Assembly: GCA_017463145.1 (NCBI GenBank)
Contig: JAFTPR010000007.1
Span: forward strand, 1-64,000
From: Clostridia bacterium
GTDB taxonomy: Bacteria; Bacillota; Clostridia; Christensenellales; Borkfalkiaceae
Length of the DNA stretch: 64,000 bases
Direction: 5' to 3'
Both the position numbers and the translations under genes were made by a program. Below are positions 44,417 to 52,652 of this stretch, piece after piece. Below the pieces are notes generated by a model. The model searched no databases. It had not been told where the DNA came from and saw only the letters and a list, made by a program, of their open reading frames with translations. Every line of letters begins with the position of its first letter. Positions within the stretch are counted from its first letter, which is position 1.

Positions 44417-45716
44417 TGTCTCTTCCCTTATAATTTGTAATGGCATTTTCTATGACTTGAAATACTACCGCGCAACTGCTTTTCAAATTATGGTGTTGCT
44501 CTGTCATTTCTTGGGCTTTTTGATATCGTTTCAACTGTTCTTCCTCATTTACGAAGAGCTTGCCGATATCCTCGGTTAATTTAGACTTATCCGTACACAC
44601 AACCGCCGCTTCCGTACTTTGCAAATACTCGATCACGCCACATTCTTGCGAACCGTAAGCAAAAATTGCCGCTCCACTAGCAAGCGCATCTGCAGCTTTC
44701 GTTGAAAGGGAATATCTCGATTGGTCGATATCCTTTTTCTCAAAACCTTCCACAACGATGGTAATATCGCTTTCCGCAATTTTCTTTTGCACGTCCGCAT
44801 AGGGAATTGAACCACCGAATACGGCGTTGGGGTTACCCTTAAATATATTAAAATATTTTTCGTCCGTTTCATTGGAATATATCTGCAACACGTACGCGGA
44901 ATCAAGCTCTCCCAGCGCCGTTGCAATATCGTTCAACGACCGGTTTCTTCCCATTCGGATATTCCCAAAATAAGTAATTACCGGATTTTCTTTTTTGACA
45001 ACTGTAAATGGCTTTCTTTTAACCGTAGATGTTAAATATACCGTTTCACCATTTAAGCTAAACTCTTTATTATATTTATCCCGTATTTTATCGCTGATAT
45101 ATATGGCGCTTCCCTTATGCGCAAACACCTTACGAATAAGCTTTCTATAAGAAGATTTATAGATATGATAAAACGGCGAAAGAGAGAAATGTCCGTTAAA
45201 GTAATAATCGTCACCGATTGAAGATACGATAGGAATATCAAATTTCTCTGCCACGTACAGTGCAATCTGCGGGATAAAAAAATCATCCGAAAAACTCAAA
45301 AACACACAATCGGGTTTAAATTCCTCTAACCACTCGTCAAGCGCTTTTGTTTGCCAATACTTTTTTTCCCAAATAAATTTACGAATAAGATGTGTTAAAG
45401 GCGTATGCTTGCGCCCCAGCTTATACAGCTTGGAAAACGTTCCGCCCACTTCCAAAGAAGTATCCGTCCACTCTTCGGGCAGATCGTCATAAAGAAAAAT
45501 TTTACCCGTTTCTACCTTTTTATCAAATCTGCGTTTCAGCATTCGCTTATCCGTAATTTGAAAAAGAGTCCCGCAATGCCCCTTACAAGGCGTTTTTGTA
45601 TTGGAAAAAATCTGCGCCAAATTTTCTCTTTCCCAATCGGAAAAATAAGATTCAAATGCGCGAGAAGTCGATTTCTTATTATACGGCACCGTACCAACTA
45701 TCAAGATTTTTCGCAT
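44406..45716 (-). CDS. Glycosyltransferase, GT-B fold (family 4-like)
   Basis: A 436-residue protein starting RKILIVGTVPYNKKSTSRAFESYF. The C-terminal half has VITYFGNIRMGRNRSLNDIATALGELDSAYVLQIYSNE, VFGGSIPYADVQKKIAESDITIVVEGF and RYSLSTKAADALASGAAIFAYG, a pattern of nucleotide-sugar binding in GT-B enzymes. A sugar cannot be predicted. It follows the Fe-S protein gene by three bases. Confidence 0.85.
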   Translation of the reverse strand: MRKILIVGTVPYNKKSTSRAFESYFSDWERENLAQIFSNTKTPCKGHCGTLFQITDKRMLKRRFDKKVETGKIFLYDDLPEEWTDTSLEVGGTFSKLYKLGRKHTPLTHLIRKFIWEKKYWQTKALDEWLEEFKPDCVFLSFSDDFFIPQIALYVAEKFDIPIVSSIGDDYYFNGHFSLSPFYHIYKSSYRKLIRKVFAHKGSAIYISDKIRDKYNKEFSLNGETVYLTSTVKRKPFTVVKKENPVITYFGNIRMGRNRSLNDIATALGELDSAYVLQIYSNETDEKYFNIFKGNPNAVFGGSIPYADVQKKIAESDITIVVEGFEKKDIDQSRYSLSTKAADALASGAAIFAYGSQECGVIEYLQSTEAAVVCTDKSKLTEDIGKLFVNEEEQLKRYQKAQEMTEQHHNLKSSCAVVFQVIENAITNYKGRDNEQ

Positions 45717-45719
45717 TCT

Positions 45720-46907
45720 TTATTGTTTCCTCCTCGCATAACGCATTTTCAAAATAACGTTTTTGATACTTACGGGGATTAAATTTTTAAGTTTTTTTAT
45801 AAAAATTTTTTTCTTGTTATTTTTTTTATAAAACTTTTCTATCTCTTGCGACGAAAACTCTCGATATTGTCGCAATAATTCTTCTCGCCGCGCAGATACC
45901 TTGGTAGGTTTATTTAGTTGCCCATTAAATTTACAAGCATCTTCAATAGAAATTTCTTGACATAAAAAGTTCAATTTTGGAAATACATCGTTTGCTTTAT
46001 TTGTATTCACTAAAACCAACGAACATCCTTTTTTCACCGAAAAAGGCAAATCCGCTCCTTCTGCCCCCCAAAAATCTCCCAATGTAAAATCGCCAACCCT
46101 TTGAAGTGTAGCATATTTACACGTATAACAAGATTCCCGATAAATGTCCCCTTCTAAAAAATAGGAATAATAATAACTGTCACAATTATTTAATTTTTTT
46201 TCTTTTTTTCTATTATAGTTTTGCTGATATCCTAAAAACGTACCGTTAACAGACCAACCGCGATTTTTCTTTGAACGGAATGAAAAATCAGTAATGACCA
46301 TTTTTTCTTTTTCTTCCAAACCGTCTAAATACTTTCTAAAATATGCATAAGACGGAACGCCGTGACAAATTAAATCTACTGTCAAAAGATTGTCGTATTC
46401 TTTCCCTAAAAATGCTTTCAACCCGGCAATTTGACAAGGTGTACCCGAAAACAAGACCAATTTGTTTTCTTTCAAATCTCTTTGCGCTGAAACGAAAGTT
46501 TCCCCTGTATCGCTTTGTATGTATTTCGAGCCGAAAAATATCTCCAATGCCGATTTGGTTTCCACGCGCATATGCATCGGTTTTAACGCTTCTCCATAGG
46601 CGCACCCGTATACCACACCCCCATTCTCAATCACAAAAGAAGCTATTACGCCAAACGCTCCGCCACTTGTCGCCGCACTTAAAAAATCGAGATTTCTTGA
46701 AACGACTGCATATGCCTTAGAGCGAACTTCTTGCAAAGGCATCTCTATTGGGCAAACGGTTAAGCAACGATTGCAACCAATACATTGCTCCGTGTTGATA
46801 ATAGGCTTTAAAAAACCGTTTTCATCTTCCTGCATCGTTATACATGCAACAGGACACACCTGTTTACATGCGCCGCACGCGGTACATTTTTTCCCTGCGT
46901 CAATCAT
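45720..46907 (-). CDS. 4Fe-4S / F420-hydrogenase beta-subunit-family oxidoreductase
   Basis: A 395-residue protein with two ferredoxin-type 4Fe-4S clusters at the N-terminus (C8xxC11xxC14xxxC18P and C42xxC45xxC48xxxC52P). A coenzyme F420 hydrogenase/dehydrogenase beta-subunit-type domain follows, with SAATSGGAFGVIASFVIENGGVVYGCAY, FSGTPCQIAGLKAFLG and DLICHGVPSYAYFRKYL. In surface-glycan loci this family regularly accompanies polysaccharide pyruvyl transferases, as here, but its redox reaction there is not established. The start overlaps the pyruvyl transferase stop by eight bases. F420 is not implied; other flavins are possible. Confidence 0.88.
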   Translation of the reverse strand: MIDAGKKCTACGACKQVCPVACITMQEDENGFLKPIINTEQCIGCNRCLTVCPIEMPLQEVRSKAYAVVSRNLDFLSAATSGGAFGVIASFVIENGGVVYGCAYGEALKPMHMRVETKSALEIFFGSKYIQSDTGETFVSAQRDLKENKLVLFSGTPCQIAGLKAFLGKEYDNLLTVDLICHGVPSYAYFRKYLDGLEEKEKMVITDFSFRSKKNRGWSVNGTFLGYQQNYNRKKEKKLNNCDSYYYSYFLEGDIYRESCYTCKYATLQRVGDFTLGDFWGAEGADLPFSVKKGCSLVLVNTNKANDVFPKLNFLCQEISIEDACKFNGQLNKPTKVSARREELLRQYREFSSQEIEKFYKKNNKKKIFIKKLKNLIPVSIKNVILKMRYARRKQ

Positions 46908-47991
46908 GATTACCTTCCAAAAGTAAAGCCTCTTTTAAAAATGCCAAAGAATTCTCTCTTTTCAGTTTTATCTTATCATTGACAATGCAAAAGTCGATTT
47001 TTAAATTATCCATCTTTTCCAGCTCAGTAAAATCTTGCAAAATTCTACTCGTTAAATCATATTCTTCCAGTAAAAATTTTAATTTATTCTCATTGCCTCT
47101 TAATTTAACGGTAAATTGCGTATTGCAAATCAAAGACAGTACGGACCCGTGAAAGGTGTCTGTAATAACCATAGCGGCATTTTTAACCCAACCTAATAAC
47201 TCAATGGGCGATGCGTTTATATTTTTATCACACCATTTGTGGTAATAGCCTACGGAAAAAATCTTTACATTCTTTTTTCTTGCATACTCCTTGATTTTTT
47301 CTACTTCAAAAGACTCGTTCATGTTTTTGTCATAGGAATATATAAGTATATAGTTCTTTTTTTTCGGCGTAAACTCTAATATTTCTTTTTGATAGCCATA
47401 TAAAATGACCGGATCGCAAACCAATACGGCTTTTTCATTTATATAAGTGTCGGCTATTTCTTTAGAATTTTTATCCCTAACGCCTATATGCGACATTGTC
47501 TTTAAGCCGGAAGATACCAAATCTTCTAAATTCCGTTCCTTTAAAAAATCCAATTTTGTCGGACCAAAACAGCCGGCATAACTGAAAATGTTTTTTACAC
47601 ATATCCCATGCCCAAAAAAGAAAGGATTTATACCCACTTCAAAACTAAATACTTCATCGCTTCCAATTACCACGGCATCTCCATTATAATCAGAATATCG
47701 CACATTTATTGGCAAAGTACGACGAAATATATTTAACGTTCTATTTTTTCTAAAATTATAAAATATATTTCCAATGCCTTTTTTAAACATATATTTTATA
47801 AAAAAAGGAATACTTTTTATGCCGAACTGATATTTTTTTTCTAAACCAACGGGAATATAATCATAATTCCTTTGAAATTTTAAAAATTCTACCTCAACCC
47901 CTTGCGCTTCAAGTACGCTCTTTAAGGCATTCGCCTGTAAAAGCGCCCCATGATTATGCACACCATAATAAGTTAAAATTCCAACTTTCAT
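46900..47991 (-). CDS. Polysaccharide pyruvyl transferase family protein
   Basis: A 363-residue protein of the CsaB/WcaK-related family. KVGILTYYGVHNHGALLQANALKSVLEAQG opens the N-domain, AVVIGSDEVFSFEVG and FSYAGCFGP follow, and NAAMVITDTFHGSVLSLICNTQF is the C-terminal signature (D-T-F-H-G). These enzymes add a ketal pyruvate from PEP to a sugar of the repeat. Of two adjacent ATGs the second is preferred because GGAG is six bases upstream. It is directly coupled to the Fe-S protein gene. Confidence 0.9.
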   Translation of the reverse strand: MKVGILTYYGVHNHGALLQANALKSVLEAQGVEVEFLKFQRNYDYIPVGLEKKYQFGIKSIPFFIKYMFKKGIGNIFYNFRKNRTLNIFRRTLPINVRYSDYNGDAVVIGSDEVFSFEVGINPFFFGHGICVKNIFSYAGCFGPTKLDFLKERNLEDLVSSGLKTMSHIGVRDKNSKEIADTYINEKAVLVCDPVILYGYQKEILEFTPKKKNYILIYSYDKNMNESFEVEKIKEYARKKNVKIFSVGYYHKWCDKNINASPIELLGWVKNAAMVITDTFHGSVLSLICNTQFTVKLRGNENKLKFLLEEYDLTSRILQDFTELEKMDNLKIDFCIVNDKIKLKRENSLAFLKEALLLEGNHD

Positions 47992-48014
47992 CATTTTCTC
48001 CGACTATTAATTCA

Positions 48015-48827
48015 TTACTTTTTTCGTATTTGTTTATAGATTTTTTGTCGAATTGCGCTCGGCATAATGCCTTGCGCAAAACGGACAAACAAATTCTTAT
48101 GATATTTCCAAAAACCTATCATCTTCTTTTGTTTCTTAAATTTTTCAAGCTTTTTAAACGACCGAAAATATTTCATTCCCCCGCGACGACGGTAAGAATC
48201 TTCCGTCATTCGCATATACACGAGCGTATCGGACAAATTTGCAAATTTACATCCCCCCATAGCCATTTTGCACCATAAATAATAATCTTCCAACAAAAAG
48301 AAAGGCTCGTAACTGCCTACCGCTAAAACTGAAGCTTTACGAAAAGCAACGGCTGGGTGATTAAACGGACAACGGGTTTTTAAAAACTGCTTGATTTTTT
48401 CGTCCGTTTGCGGCACGAAGCGTTTCGCCACGATATTGCTTTCTTCGCCGATAAATTCTTCTATTTGCCCGCCTACCACGTCAATTTCGGGATTATCATT
48501 CAAAAATTTCAGCTGCTTTTCAAATCTACCGTCTGCGCATATATCGTCGGTGTCCATTCTCGCCACAATCTCCCCGTCGCAAGCATCTAACCCAATCCTT
48601 AACGCATTTCCAAGTCCGCCGTTTACCTCTAACGGAATATATTTGAAAAGCGCATAGTTCGTCACATACGAATCAATACACGTTTGCAAGGCTTCGGGAA
48701 CTTCTCCATCGCGAACCAACACGATTTGATCGGGCTGAACAGACTGTGTCAAAACACTATCCATTGCCCGAGAAAAATTCTCCACAGTTTCGTTTTTATA
48801 GACGCTCATCAAAACGGATAAACGCAT
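48015..48827 (-). CDS. Glycosyltransferase family 2 (AmsE-like)
   Basis: A 270-residue GT-A enzyme. LSVLMSVYKNETVENFSRAMDSVLTQ, QIVLVRDGEVPE, GGLGNALRIGLDACDGEIVARMDTDDICADGRFEKQ (DxD-type) and PVGS-like region AVGSYEPFFLLEDYYLW are typical of the AmsE group of amylovoran-type glycosyltransferases. The C-terminal 70 residues are basic. As the second gene after the initiating transferase it probably adds the second sugar. Confidence 0.92.
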   Translation of the reverse strand: MRLSVLMSVYKNETVENFSRAMDSVLTQSVQPDQIVLVRDGEVPEALQTCIDSYVTNYALFKYIPLEVNGGLGNALRIGLDACDGEIVARMDTDDICADGRFEKQLKFLNDNPEIDVVGGQIEEFIGEESNIVAKRFVPQTDEKIKQFLKTRCPFNHPAVAFRKASVLAVGSYEPFFLLEDYYLWCKMAMGGCKFANLSDTLVYMRMTEDSYRRRGGMKYFRSFKKLEKFKKQKKMIGFWKYHKNLFVRFAQGIMPSAIRQKIYKQIRKK

Positions 48828-48854
48828 ACTTGCCCCCTTTTCAACTCTTTACAT

Positions 48855-49583
48855 TCAAACCACAGATGCTTTTATCGCGCTTTCTTCATTTTCTTCTGTC
48901 GCTGCGACTTCTTCAAGCGTCTCCTTGGCTACGCTCTTTTGTTCCGTTGCCGCCACCTCGGCAACTTCGCTTGCCTCTTCCGCCGTTTCAACGGCGTCGC
49001 CTTCGACGATATCCGCCTCGGCGAACACCACACCCACGGTTTTAAACACGATTTTCAAATCTCGCCAAAACGTGATTTTTTTGACGTATTCACCGTCGTA
49101 CCAAGCCTTACGCTCGACGTGACTTGCCAAAATATCCCGTCCGTTGACTTGCGCCAAGCCCGTAAGTCCGGGGCGCACGGCGTTTGCGCCGTATTTTTCC
49201 CGTGCCTCAAACAAGTCCGTTTCGGACATGCCTGCGGGGCGAGGTCCGATAATAGACATATCTCCCTTAAAAATGCAAAAAAGCTGAGGCAACTCGTCCA
49301 GGCTTGTCTTACGCAAAAATGCGCCCACCTTGGTTATGTACGTCTCGCTTTCGTGAAGGAGTCTTGGCGCGACGTCCTTAGGAGCGTCCGTCGTCATACT
49401 CCTGAATTTATAAAATTTAAACGGCTTTCCGTTCTTCCCAATCCGTTCGGTTTTGAATATCGCAGGACCTTTGCTGTCACATTTGACGATAATCCCGATT
49501 ATAAACATGGGCAGCGCCAATACAATAATCGCAAGCAAGCTCAACACAATATCCAACATTCTTTTAAAGAAACATCTATACAT
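48855..49583 (-). CDS. Initiating undecaprenyl-phosphate sugar-phosphate transferase with acidic C-terminal tail
   Basis: A 242-residue bacterial sugar transferase. A hydrophobic re-entrant helix at about 10-33 precedes the catalytic region with YKFRSM (58-63), RKTSLDELPQLF (91-102), MSIIGPRP (109-116) and RPGLTGLAQVNGRD (137-150). It has no N-terminal membrane spans beyond the single one, so it is of the minimal PglC type. After the normal end (about residue 188) comes a tail of some 55 residues made almost only of A, E, V, T and S. This is unlike the rest and of unknown role. It is the first gene of the first glycan operon, behind its own promoter and a hairpin-containing leader. Confidence 0.92.
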   Translation of the reverse strand: MYRCFFKRMLDIVLSLLAIIVLALPMFIIGIIVKCDSKGPAIFKTERIGKNGKPFKFYKFRSMTTDAPKDVAPRLLHESETYITKVGAFLRKTSLDELPQLFCIFKGDMSIIGPRPAGMSETDLFEAREKYGANAVRPGLTGLAQVNGRDILASHVERKAWYDGEYVKKITFWRDLKIVFKTVGVVFAEADIVEGDAVETAEEASEVAEVAATEQKSVAKETLEEVAATEENEESAIKASVV

Positions 49584-49600
49584 TCTCTACCCCACCGCTA

Positions 49601-49666
49601 TCACAAAAAGATTAAGAGGAACAAGAAAACGCAAAAAACCATTGCGCGCCGAGCGCGCAAACACAT
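49601..49666 (-). CDS. Possible 21-residue leader peptide of the first glycan operon
   Basis: In the leader between promoter and sugar-transferase gene an ATG frame of 21 codons starts four bases after GGCGGA. Its product starts MCLRARRAM and ends in a hydrophobic run (VFCVFLFLLIFL). It runs across the hairpin at 49633-49660, so ribosomes on it could disrupt that hairpin. This is direct sequence observation; that it is translated is not shown. No known leader-peptide family is recognised. Confidence 0.3.
   Translation of the reverse strand: MCLRARRAMVFCVFLFLLIFL
49633..49660 (-). terminator. Attenuator-like hairpin in the leader of the first glycan operon
   Basis: A 7-bp TTGCGCG/CGCGCAA stem with a 5-base loop is followed three bases later by six T on the minus strand, about 40 bases after the presumed transcription start and before the first gene. 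A terminator placed here would need antitermination for expression, as known for glycan operons under LoaP, RfaH or UpxY. No NusG paralog is encoded in this window. Confidence 0.6.
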
Positions 49667-49704
49667 CTTTTCCGCCTTTATGATATAATCCACTTTCTCT
49701 TTAT

Positions 49705-49733
49705 ATTATAGCACTCCGTCTTTTATTTGTCAA
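49705..49733 (-). promoter_or_regulatory. Promoter of the first glycan operon
   Basis: TTGACA (49728-49733), 17-base spacer, TATAAT (49705-49710) with TGC before it. The start region GAGTGCTATAATATA is nearly identical to that of the second glycan operon promoter. The leader to the first gene is about 115 bases. Confidence 0.9.
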
Positions 49734-49774
49734 TACATTTTCCGTTTTTTGCATTTTTTGTGGTAAAAAAATGA

Positions 49775-49811
49775 AAAAATGCCCCGATTTTCTACCAATC
49801 AAAGCATTTTT
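49775..49811 (-). terminator. Terminator of the ilv–leu operon after ridA
   Basis: A 14-bp stem (AAAAATGC…GAT / ATC…GCATTTTT, three T·G pairs in the middle) with a 9-base loop ends in a T run on the minus strand, about 20 bases after the ridA stop. It separates amino acid synthesis from the glycan operon promoter. Confidence 0.85.
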
Positions 49812-49826
49812 ATAACAAATTGCTAT

Positions 49827-50207
49827 TTATTCTACGGTCGCCACGACCTCAACTTCCACGAGCACGCCTTTGGGCAAGTCTTTCACGGCGACGCAACTTC
49901 TTGCGGGCTTCGTCGTAAAATATTTCGCGTAGACCTCGTTGAACGCCGCAAAATCGGCAATATCGGCAAGAAAGCAAGTCGTCTTGACTGCTTTGGTAAA
50001 ATCCGAACCTGCCGCGCGCAAGACCTCTCCGAGGTTTTTCATCACCTGTTCGGATTGCTCTGCAATCGTTTTTGCCTCCACGTTCCCGTTTGCGGGGTTA
50101 ATGGGAATTTGCCCCGAGGTGTACACCATATTCCCACAAATAATCGCTTGTGAATATGGTCCGATTGCCGCAGGCGCTTTTTCCGTCGCTACTTTTTTAA
50201 GTTCCAT
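49827..50207 (-). CDS. ridA: 2-iminobutanoate/2-iminopropanoate deaminase RidA
   Basis: A 126-residue trimeric enzyme of the YjgF/RidA family. IGPYSQAIICGNMVYTSGQIP, R103 in PARSCVAV and the VEVEVVA end are diagnostic. RidA hydrolyses the reactive imine that threonine dehydratase releases. It lies directly downstream of ilvA, whose product it detoxifies, so the coupling is functional. The gene is the last of the operon. Confidence 0.97.
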   Translation of the reverse strand: MELKKVATEKAPAAIGPYSQAIICGNMVYTSGQIPINPANGNVEAKTIAEQSEQVMKNLGEVLRAAGSDFTKAVKTTCFLADIADFAAFNEVYAKYFTTKPARSCVAVKDLPKGVLVEVEVVATVE

Positions 50208-50224
50208 AATACGTTGTTCTCCTT

Positions 50225-51418
50225 TTATAACAGCTTAAACCCGAAATCGGACAAAGCCTTTTTGATTTGTTCAAGATGCTCGAAATTCCTCGTTTCCAAA
50301 CCGATACGCAAATAACAGCCGTTGATGTCCGTACCGCCCCGTTCGCGTTCATGCTCCACGTGCGTCACGTTGCCGCCCAGCTCCGCAATGATTCTCGACA
50401 CGTCTTTGAGCTGTCCCGGCTTGTCCATAAGCTCTATTGTAAGTTGGCAATTTCTACCCGACATCAAAAGCCCTCTGCGGATTACGCGCGAGAGAATGGT
50501 CACGTCGATATTCCCGCCCGAAAGCAGACAAACAACCTTTTTGCCTTTCAAATCGAGTTTGCCGAACATTGCCGCCGCAACGGCAACCGCGCCCGCGCCC
50601 TCGGTCACAAGCTTGTGCTTTTCCATCAATGCCAAAATAGCAGCGGAAATCTCGTCGTCCGTCACGGTAACGACCTTATCGACGTACTTTTTGCAAAGCT
50701 CATAGGTAAGCGAGCCGGGTTTTTTAACGGCAATACCGTCGGCAATGGTCGAAATGGACGCAAGCTCCGCAACCCCGCCTTTTTGCAAGGCATTTTGCAT
50801 AGACGAAGCGCCCGCTGCTTCTACGCCGTACACCTTCACCCGCGGCATCAGCGTTTTGAGCGTGTATGCAATACCCGAAATAAGACCGCCCCCGCCGATC
50901 GGCACGATTACCGCCTCCAATTCGGGAAGCTGTTCAATCAGTTCCAAAGCAATCGTACCCTGCCCCGCGATAACGTCCTCGTCGTCAAAGGGATGAATGA
51001 AAGTGTACCCCTTTTCGTCGCGGAGCGCCAGCGCCTTTTTATACGCGTCGTCGTACACACCCTCTACCAAGCACACCTCCGCGCCATAGCTTTTCGTTGC
51101 CTCCACTTTGGAAATCGGCGCGCCGTCGGGCAAGCAAATGACGGACTTAATTCCGTTCTTTTGCGCCGCAAGCGCAACGCCTTGCGCATGGTTTCCCGCC
51201 GAGCAAGCAATTACGCCCCTCTGTTTTTCCTCGTCCGTAAGGCGGGTCATTTTATAGTACGCCCCGCGCACCTTGAACGAACCCGTCACTTGCAAGTTTT
51301 CCGTTTTCAAGTACAGCTCCGCGCCCTCGCAAAGCTTGGGCGCAGGGATAACGGCGGTGTGGCGCGCCACCCCTTTCAAAACGTTATGTGCCCTGTACAC
51401 GCTATCAATCGTCAACAT
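50225..51418 (-). CDS. ilvA: Threonine ammonia-lyase (threonine deaminase)
   Basis: A 397-residue PLP enzyme making 2-oxobutanoate for isoleucine. The PLP lysine is K49 in TGSFKVRGA. The glycine loop is PIGGGGLISG, and a C-terminal ACT-type domain covers about the last 80 residues (QLTIELMDKPGQLKDVSRIIAELGGNVTHVEHER). One ACT domain instead of the two found in E. coli IlvA suggests a shorter, TdcB/IlvA1-like form. Allosteric control by isoleucine is thus uncertain. The ATG used has AGAGG nine bases upstream; a GTG three codons before is an alternative. Confidence 0.95.
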   Translation of the reverse strand: MLTIDSVYRAHNVLKGVARHTAVIPAPKLCEGAELYLKTENLQVTGSFKVRGAYYKMTRLTDEEKQRGVIACSAGNHAQGVALAAQKNGIKSVICLPDGAPISKVEATKSYGAEVCLVEGVYDDAYKKALALRDEKGYTFIHPFDDEDVIAGQGTIALELIEQLPELEAVIVPIGGGGLISGIAYTLKTLMPRVKVYGVEAAGASSMQNALQKGGVAELASISTIADGIAVKKPGSLTYELCKKYVDKVVTVTDDEISAAILALMEKHKLVTEGAGAVAVAAAMFGKLDLKGKKVVCLLSGGNIDVTILSRVIRRGLLMSGRNCQLTIELMDKPGQLKDVSRIIAELGGNVTHVEHERERGGTDINGCYLRIGLETRNFEHLEQIKKALSDFGFKLL

Positions 51419-51473
51419 ATTTTTCACCTCTTGAAGGGCGGTAAACGCATACCTGCCCCCCTGTTTTCCTTTG

Positions 51474-52652
51474 TTACATTAAACTGTCTATAAACTGCTC
51501 CGCGCACCGAGCGGAACGGTTGCCCTTTTTGAGCGCGAACGCTTCCGCCTTCACATCCAGCTCCGCATTGACCTGTAAGCCGTTTTTCTTGGCAAGCTCC
51601 CGTACAATTTCAAGATACAACGCCTTGTTCGGCTTGGAGAACAGCACGACCAACCCAAACCGTTCGGAAAGCGAAAGCGTTTCCTGCAAGGTATCGTTGA
51701 TATGCACGTCGTCGCCGTCACGGTCGGCAAAACTCTCCTTTACGATATGCCTGCGATTGCTCGTGGCGTAAATCACGGCGTTATCCGCCTTTGCGCTTGC
51801 CGAGCCTTCAAGCGAAGCTTTGAGCATACTGAAATGGTCGTCGCTTTTGTTAAACGCCAAATCGTCGATAAAGATAATGAATTTGAGCGGGTTGCCCACA
51901 ATCTTACTCATCACAAGCGGCAAAAATGCAAGCTGATCTTTCCGCAGCTCGATAAGCCGTATCCCCTCGTCGAAAAAGGCGTTTGCCACCGCTTTTACGG
52001 TAGAGGATTTTCCCGTACCCGCATCCCCGCAAAGAAGAGCGTTGGAGGCAGGTCTACCCTCGACAAACGCGCGCGTATTCTCGATAATTTGCGCCAGCTC
52101 GTTTTCATAGCCGATAAAGCTGTCCATAGAAATCCTGTCTGCGCTGGCAATCGGTTCAAGCTCTTTCGTATCGGACAAACGAAACATTCCGTGCGAAGAA
52201 AAAATCCCGTAGCCGTACCTGCCGATATTTTGCAACCGCTTGGCATACGTCCTATACAGGTATGCGTTGACGGAGGAAAATGCGGGAATTTCCGACTCCT
52301 CCAAAGCCATATCGAGCGCAAAGTCGCACGGCTTCAACGCCGCAAACTCGCTAAACAGCGCAAGTTCCGCGCGCACCGCCTTTTCAACGGGTTGCGGCAC
52401 TTTTTTTCCGCTTGCCTTGCTTTTTATATACACGTTCTCGTCCTCGAACACCACCCGTTTGACCGCTTCCGTCAAGGACGCGCCCTCTTCATATATAAGG
52501 GAAACGAAACGCGCGTACGCTTTCCGCTTTTCCGTAAGCGAACCCGCCTCGTTATACGCCTCGAACGCTTGAAAGAGCGACTTATCTTTCACGCCGATAA
52601 ACACGCTTGCAAGGCACAATCCGTCGTATATTTTTTTCAACTTTTCGTTCAT
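51474..52652 (-). CDS. DUF815-family AAA+ ATPase
   Basis: A 392-residue protein with an N-terminal helical part (1-150) and a C-terminal AAA+ domain. Walker A is [18 protein letters not shown], Walker B is [10 protein letters not shown], sensor I is [10 protein letters not shown], and the arginine-containing [24 protein letters not shown] segment is typical of DUF815. The function of this family is not known. The start overlaps the leuB stop as ATGA, so it is translationally coupled to leuB, and ilvA follows after 55 bases. The position inside a leucine–isoleucine operon is unusual. No other clue to its task is visible. Confidence 0.9.
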   Translation of the reverse strand: MNEKLKKIYDGLCLASVFIGVKDKSLFQAFEAYNEAGSLTEKRKAYARFVSLIYEEGASLTEAVKRVVFEDENVYIKSKASGKKVPQPVEKAVRAELALFSEFAALKPCDFALDMALEESEIPAFSSVNAYLYRTYAKRLQNIGRYGYGIFSSHGMFRLSDTKELEPIASADRISMDSFIGYENELAQIIENTRAFVEGRPASNALLCGDAGTGKSSTVKAVANAFFDEGIRLIELRKDQLAFLPLVMSKIVGNPLKFIIFIDDLAFNKSDDHFSMLKASLEGSASAKADNAVIYATSNRRHIVKESFADRDGDDVHINDTLQETLSLSERFGLVVLFSKPNKALYLEIVRELAKKNGLQVNAELDVKAEAFALKKGNRSARCAEQFIDSLM

